A stretch of DNA of 64,000 nt from the NCBI GenBank assembly GCA_015227615.1, contig JAALGZ010000027.1, positions 310,001-374,000 of the forward strand. Direction: 5' to 3'. Positions 59,184 to 64,000 of this stretch are shown piece after piece. This DNA comes from Labyrinthula sp. Ha. Lineage: Eukaryota; Sar; Bigyra; Labyrinthulida; Labyrinthulaceae. The notes beneath the pieces are model-generated. The model did no database searches and was not told the DNA's origin. It was given only the letters and a program-made list of their open reading frames with translations. How positions within the stretch are numbered: position 1 is the first letter of the stretch; the number at the start of each line of letters is the position of its first letter. The translations under genes were made by a program, and so were the position numbers.

Positions 59184-60585
59184 TTATAGTAACACAACTC
59201 CCATCTCTTCGGACTTGATTGTTGGACAGGCAAAGTTGTATAGGTAATAATTGAGGTTTCCATCTCCTTTCCCAAACTTGAGATCCTCAATAAAACTCTT
59301 GTTGTCCATAAGATCCAAACAGTTGAAGACATCGCAACCTTCTTTAGCAGCCATTACAAGCGCATCGCGCATTAACTCTGTCCATGACACAGTAGTAGCA
59401 ACGTTATAAAAACTGTAGACTGCATTAATCTTCTTGTGCTTCTCATGCCCAATAACTGTATTCGGTATATGATAATACGAACAAAAGTCTTTAATCACTG
59501 GTTTTCCATCAACTATCGTCTCAACTACGAAGGAACTTACCACGTCTTTCTTCGGCATAAGCCAGTGGCCTACTTCCTTTTGCGTAAACTCAATCCAGAC
59601 TTTAAACTTACTCAAGTACTGTTTTAAAAGCCAAGAAACAACAGGAACATCCTTCCTCGTCATCTTCCTAAATCCAGGGATTCTTGTCTCTTCAGGAAGC
59701 TTGTACAGCCGGATGGTCCTTTGCATTGTCATGCGAGGTCCCAACGCACTAAACCCAACTTCAATAAGCTTCTGCGGATTAATGCTTCTGTGGTAGTATC
59801 TACACTTTGCCACAGGAGTTGGAAGAACAACGCCTGCAGTGTAAACAGCTTGCCATTTATCTGTTAGGTTGACTCTTCTGGTGATCTCCTTAATCAATAC
59901 TGGTGCCAATCTTTTTGATCTCAATCCTTTGTGGACACACAGAAAGTTAATTTCCGCCATGTGCTTCACTTGATCATACACATAAGTCTTTGCTGGTATT
60001 CCAGTTATCAAAGCTAAGAGGTTTTCATTATCATCTCTCACTCCAACAATCCAATCCTTGTTTCCTCCAGGTGGACACAATGCCCATTTTATGAAAGCAA
60101 CAGAGTAATCGAACCTAAAAAGATTGTCATCATCCTCAACATAGTTAGAGGTAAGCAAATCGTAAATTTCCTTTAAGTTCTTCTCCTCTTCGAGATCCAC
60201 ACTGCACCAATTAAACCCTGCAGGCAGAGGGTACGGCTCCTGTCTAACTTGATCAACAGTTTTCTGCTCATCCAGAGGACCAATGTATTCCGTAGTTTGT
60301 GCATCAGTTTCACTTTGAAGCATTGGCTGAGTACTCCAAAAGCGATGTTTGCCTTTTGCTTTCTTCGCAGCTGCGGCTTGAGCTTGCATGATTTGTTGTA
60401 GCTAAAAGAGTAACGAAAGATGAATGAAGTACCATTTCAGGATCAATTTTTGATCCTCCGAACCCTTTACTCCTTTTTGTTTTTTCTTTAGGGTTGTTGC
60501 TTTCGATGGTTTCAGAAATGGAAGCACCTTTCAAAGATTCTGTTACTTCATCTATCTTTTTCTCATCCGGCATTTGTTGAATCAA
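59184..60585 (-). CDS. NMT: glycylpeptide N-tetradecanoyltransferase (N-myristoyltransferase), two exons
   Basis: NMT moves myristate from myristoyl-CoA to N-terminal glycines of cytosolic proteins. Exon 1 is 60585-60433, a 31-nt GT-AG intron spans 60432-60402, and exon 2 is 60401-59184; splicing joins KIDPEM to LQQIMQAQ and gives 456 residues, the normal NMT length. Hallmarks: HRFWSTQPM, PLPAGFNWCSVDL, the CoA-site block EINFLCVHKGLRSKRLAPVLI, YYHRSINPQKLIEVGFSALGPRMT, and the C-terminal KFGKGDGNLNYYLYNFACP. The chain ends GVVLL; in this family the C-terminal carboxylate itself serves as the catalytic base, so the exact stop matters and looks intact. The N-terminal 50 residues are polar and low-complexity, as usual. 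Without splicing, exon 1 would run to a stop after about 40 false codons. Confidence 0.95.
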
Positions 60586-63500
60586 AACGTATGGCCGATT
60601 ACGACATTATTAGGTATTACTATGACGAGATAAGAATTTTGGGCATCTGGGAAGAAAAAAAAATGAAAAGTATCTTTGTTTAAGCTGTATGACTCAATTC
60701 TACAAACATGGGCTAGAGCGTGTAAGTCCGCATAAGCAGAGCCTAATTCTAGCCTTTTAGAACATAATTGTTTTTATGCTTATGAAATTTAATTTCTGGG
60801 TAGAGAAAATAGACAAAAGTCAGTCTTGGGCTTGGAAGAGTAACATGTGAGCTGGTACCAGACTTTAATGAAAACGGTGAACGTCAGTAACTGCACAAAA
60901 GCAGGTTTCAAAAAAAAATTAGTAAAATACAGAGGCATAGACTTGTTTATCCGAAGAATTTATTCTAATACCTCCCAGAAATAAAGTTCCAACAACAAGA
61001 TCTCAAAAACAGTGTTTACAGGAATTGCAAGATGAAGGTTTCCTTCCTTCGTTATTACGCCCTTAACTATTGGCATGAGCCAAAACTATACAAACACCAT
61101 CTAAAACAAGTTTACATGTAACACAAACAAGAGGAAGATACTACTTTAGATGGGTATCCTTTATGCAAAAGTGAATAGAACGGTGTTTAAAGGAGGCGCT
61201 GAGCCAGCGAGCTGACAAGAAAACTAGTTTGGATATTTCATGATGCAGGAACATAATATTTGGTAAAATAATTAACCAAACCTAACTTAAACATGGACCT
61301 ATCATGGAGAAGCGTGCTGAAAGAAAAGTGTTACCTTTCATGCAGAGCCTTAGAGGATGGTTGTTGCTCCTGTGAAGTCACCAAGGATCGGATTGGATTT
61401 ATTGTTCATTTATCAACAAGAATTTTGAGCATATTTTTCTTGTTGATACTCTTTACAGTTGGCAAAATAATCTTGCTTGATTGTTGATATTCAACTGATT
61501 GTTAGTACAAGGTTCTGTCACAATGCCCTGGGCCGAATAGATGAAAAGGCACTTTCTCATTTTTGCACCATATGCAAAGCTTCCAAGAATAGTCACCTGA
61601 CTCAAAAACATTCTATTGCCGGATTATTCCCATGTCATGTGGCCAGTTCTTACAGGTTTTCATACGGTACAGAAACTGGGTAAAAAAATTTCGGCAATTT
61701 AAAGCAGGGTCGCATGGCCCATTTTTATTTTGTTAATCAATTGGTAATCAAAATAAAATCAGAATAATTTCCTAAAAATTTAAATTTCAGTTCTTCCCCT
61801 GATAACCAGAATTAAAATGGGTATCAAATAATTATTGATAATTTCTATTAAATCAGAGGCCTAGCCCCTAGGCACTAAAAGGAACGCTCTACAAAAATGC
61901 ATGATTTCATATATCTTTCCTGGTTCATCTCGGTTAAATTACATGAAAAAAATGAGAAAACATGCTGAAATTACTTGTATTGACTAAAAAAATGCTTCGC
62001 ATAAAATATTGAGGGGAATTTCATAAAGCGACCAGTAATGCTTTAAATCTTGGAAAATGAAAAATTTAAAGCAAAATTAGTTATTTCCAAATGAGGACTA
62101 TCACCATATACTTCAAATTAATAGAATGCCGACAGTTACTATTTTACCAGCTTATGAATATAGACACTAAGTAGGATCTTTAATGTTTATCGTGAGAAAT
62201 CTTATGAATAACTTGGTGATCAAAAAGCTGTCGAGTGTAACTTAATGTGATTATCTCGTAAAAGCTCATGTGCTAGAACTAAATCCATAATGTCCTTTTA
62301 AAAAACGACCATACACCTCAGGTCTGGAGACAACTGATGATAGTTGATTGCCTTAAGAAAATGCAAGGATTATTGGTAAACTTCATGAAAGGTAACACAA
62401 TGCAAATTGTCCTGAGTATGTTTCATCTGCTGTATCTATAATAAGCTTACTCCTTGTCAACACTTACAGATTCAGGTTTTTGAATCAAAATGCCAGGTCT
62501 ATTAAACATACAAGAAACTGGAGTAGATCATGGTACTTTTACCAACTACCCTTCTATTAAGATAAGGTTTCCCTTCTCTAAGCCTTGTTTAACAATGTAC
62601 CAAGATAGTGTCATCATTGAGTTGTAAGCCATGATAATAGCTCGACCATAGAGTAATTATTGGACTAAATGACATATACAGTCAAGTAATATCAGAGTGA
62701 GAAAGAATATGCTTGCTAACGTGAAAAATATTTTAAGAATGCAAATCTCTAAAGCATACATTGGGACAATACTTTGCCTGTTTCTCCTAAAACTAATCAA
62801 AGTTCATGGAGCAGAACACCCATCTTCTGAAATAGCAGCTGTATTGTATATTTAATTTTGAAGGTGTGATCTTAGATAGAATAAAATTCAGACTGATATC
62901 TCTAGTGAACTAACTCCAAAGTACCTAATAAGAAGCAGATGCTGGAGCTAGACCTTTCCAGGATAGTTTAAACACGGCTGATCGAATGACCTACCCAATA
63001 CTCTGACTTAAAAAGTGTGATTTATCTAGTTGCAAAGATATATTAAAGAGAATAATTATTCTGAAACCATTTTAAGAGTAAGAGTGAAGAATCCTATATG
63101 GTTTATTTAATAGTAGAATAAATATATAACATAGTTCATATGTAGAAATGGGTCGGATAGGCTAAAAAATATAGAAACTAGATTTCATGCATGTAGTGAA
63201 TCAGCCACTCTAGTAGTAAATGACTGGTTTATCTTAATAACTTTTCTTCACCAACCTTAAGAGAGGTGCCTTCTTTGATGTGGTACTGAGTCAGTTTACG
63301 CTCTTAAAATATACAGGATAATAAAATCCTAACTAAATCTGCTATGAGAATATGTATTATACTACTTAGGATGAAACATACCCAATATAACGACATCTAT
63401 TCCATCCAAACTATATTAAACTCCTACAGTGAGTGTTGAACTCTTTAATGATCCTAAAAATATAGTACTCGCCCTTTTAGGAAAACATCAAGATCCAATT

Positions 63501-64000
63501 CAACTACCAAGAAATCCTTCCTAATAGCTGTCACGTAATTATGTAATTTATCTTGACTAAGAGTTAGACGAGGATAATATGCTCTCTGGCTGAAATGGGT
63601 CCTTCAGAACTAGCTTATCTTCTGTTTAATTAGGTTTCCTCTCATTACAGAGTGATGCTTGGTAGGCCAGAATTTAACAAATATCATTCAGTCAACAAGC
63701 CTGATTAAGAAAACTTATGAGATTCATATATAGATGGCAAGCAAACCAACACAATAAGCAATTTTAGACGAAAAAGTGGGTATGGTAGTTGCACGCTGCT
63801 TTCGATGATACCATATACAAAAGAATTGCAAATTTCACTAAATTGCTGCTTGGTTCTACTTAGGAAAATAATTCGTTGTCCTTTATACTTAAATTACCTC
63901 TTTTTATTATATATTGATATGTTTTACCTGTCTAACTACAACTACTAGTTTAGGAGACGCCAATCATAGCAATCTTTTTTGCGGGTCATGTTCGCTATAT
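60586..64000. other. intergenic region with repeat copy
   Basis: The region upstream of the NMT start and on to the window end. Apart from dispersed repeat copy B (61482-61868) it is A+T-rich with stops in all frames. I see no gene, RNA or further transposon. Confidence 0.5.
61482..61868 (+). repeat. dispersed repeat, copy B
   Basis: Partner of the copy at 9287-9668, same orientation, with the same block order: TACAAGG, TGTCACAA, CATTTTTGCACCATATGCAA, CCCATGTCATGTGGCCAGTTCTTA, GGCAATTTAAAGCAGGGTCGCAT, then the A+T-rich tail. The frames at 61477-61683 belong to the repeat and are not taken as a gene. Class unknown. Confidence 0.7.

Noticed and set aside
61293-61487. A 64-codon frame with a hydrophobic end upstream of repeat copy B.
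   Set aside because: No domain, no paralog, and it runs into the repeat.

Overview
The window is nuclear DNA from a unicellular eukaryote (protist). It is visibly A+T-rich and uses the standard stop codons TAA, TAG and TGA. Its most telling trait is intron size. The eight introns I could place by protein frame, in four genes, are only 29, 29, 31, 31, 31, 31, 32 and 32 nt long, all GT-AG and mostly ending in TTTAG. Introns near 30 nt are known in a few protists, for example Blastocystis among stramenopiles. The long empty stretches here do not fit a compact genome of that kind, so I do not name a lineage.

The genes sit in small tight islands inside gene-poor DNA. Island 1 (about 0.27-2.47 kb, + strand) has two tiny one-TM proteins and UTP18, a WD40 subunit of the small-subunit processome. 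Island 2 (about 41.0-47.2 kb) has a six-exon DHHC palmitoyltransferase on + that meets, tail to tail, two minus-strand genes: a coiled-coil protein with a C1q/TNF-like C-terminal domain, and a two-exon PH-PDZ-DH-PH Rho-type GEF. Island 3 (54.3-60.6 kb) has a 1607-residue armadillo-repeat protein on + and N-myristoyltransferase (two exons, -), again tail to tail with about 79 bp between stops.

Three intronless paralogs of about 440 residues lie alone at 10.3, 23.0 and 28.1 kb. Each joins a seven-helix membrane part to a C-terminal RGS domain, the layout of 7TM-RGS regulators of heterotrimeric G proteins. All three carry the same upstream module, CCGTTA then 15-16 nt then the palindrome ACTTCTAYGAAGT, at a near-fixed distance from the start codon, and a shared CACGTCATTAA box about 0.4 kb past the stop. 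Their coding sequences are mosaics that suggest gene conversion.

Mobile DNA: two hAT-family DNA transposons (5.27-7.51 and 35.91-38.10 kb) with matching terminal inverted repeats and 8-bp target duplications, a decayed LINE (about 47.6-49.9 kb), and two diverged copies of a dispersed repeat of about 380 bp (9.29 and 61.48 kb). The rest holds no gene I can support. Several products fit one theme, membrane-linked signalling and lipid modification (7TM-RGS, Rho GEF, palmitoyltransferase, N-myristoyltransferase), but nothing in the sequence shows that they act together.
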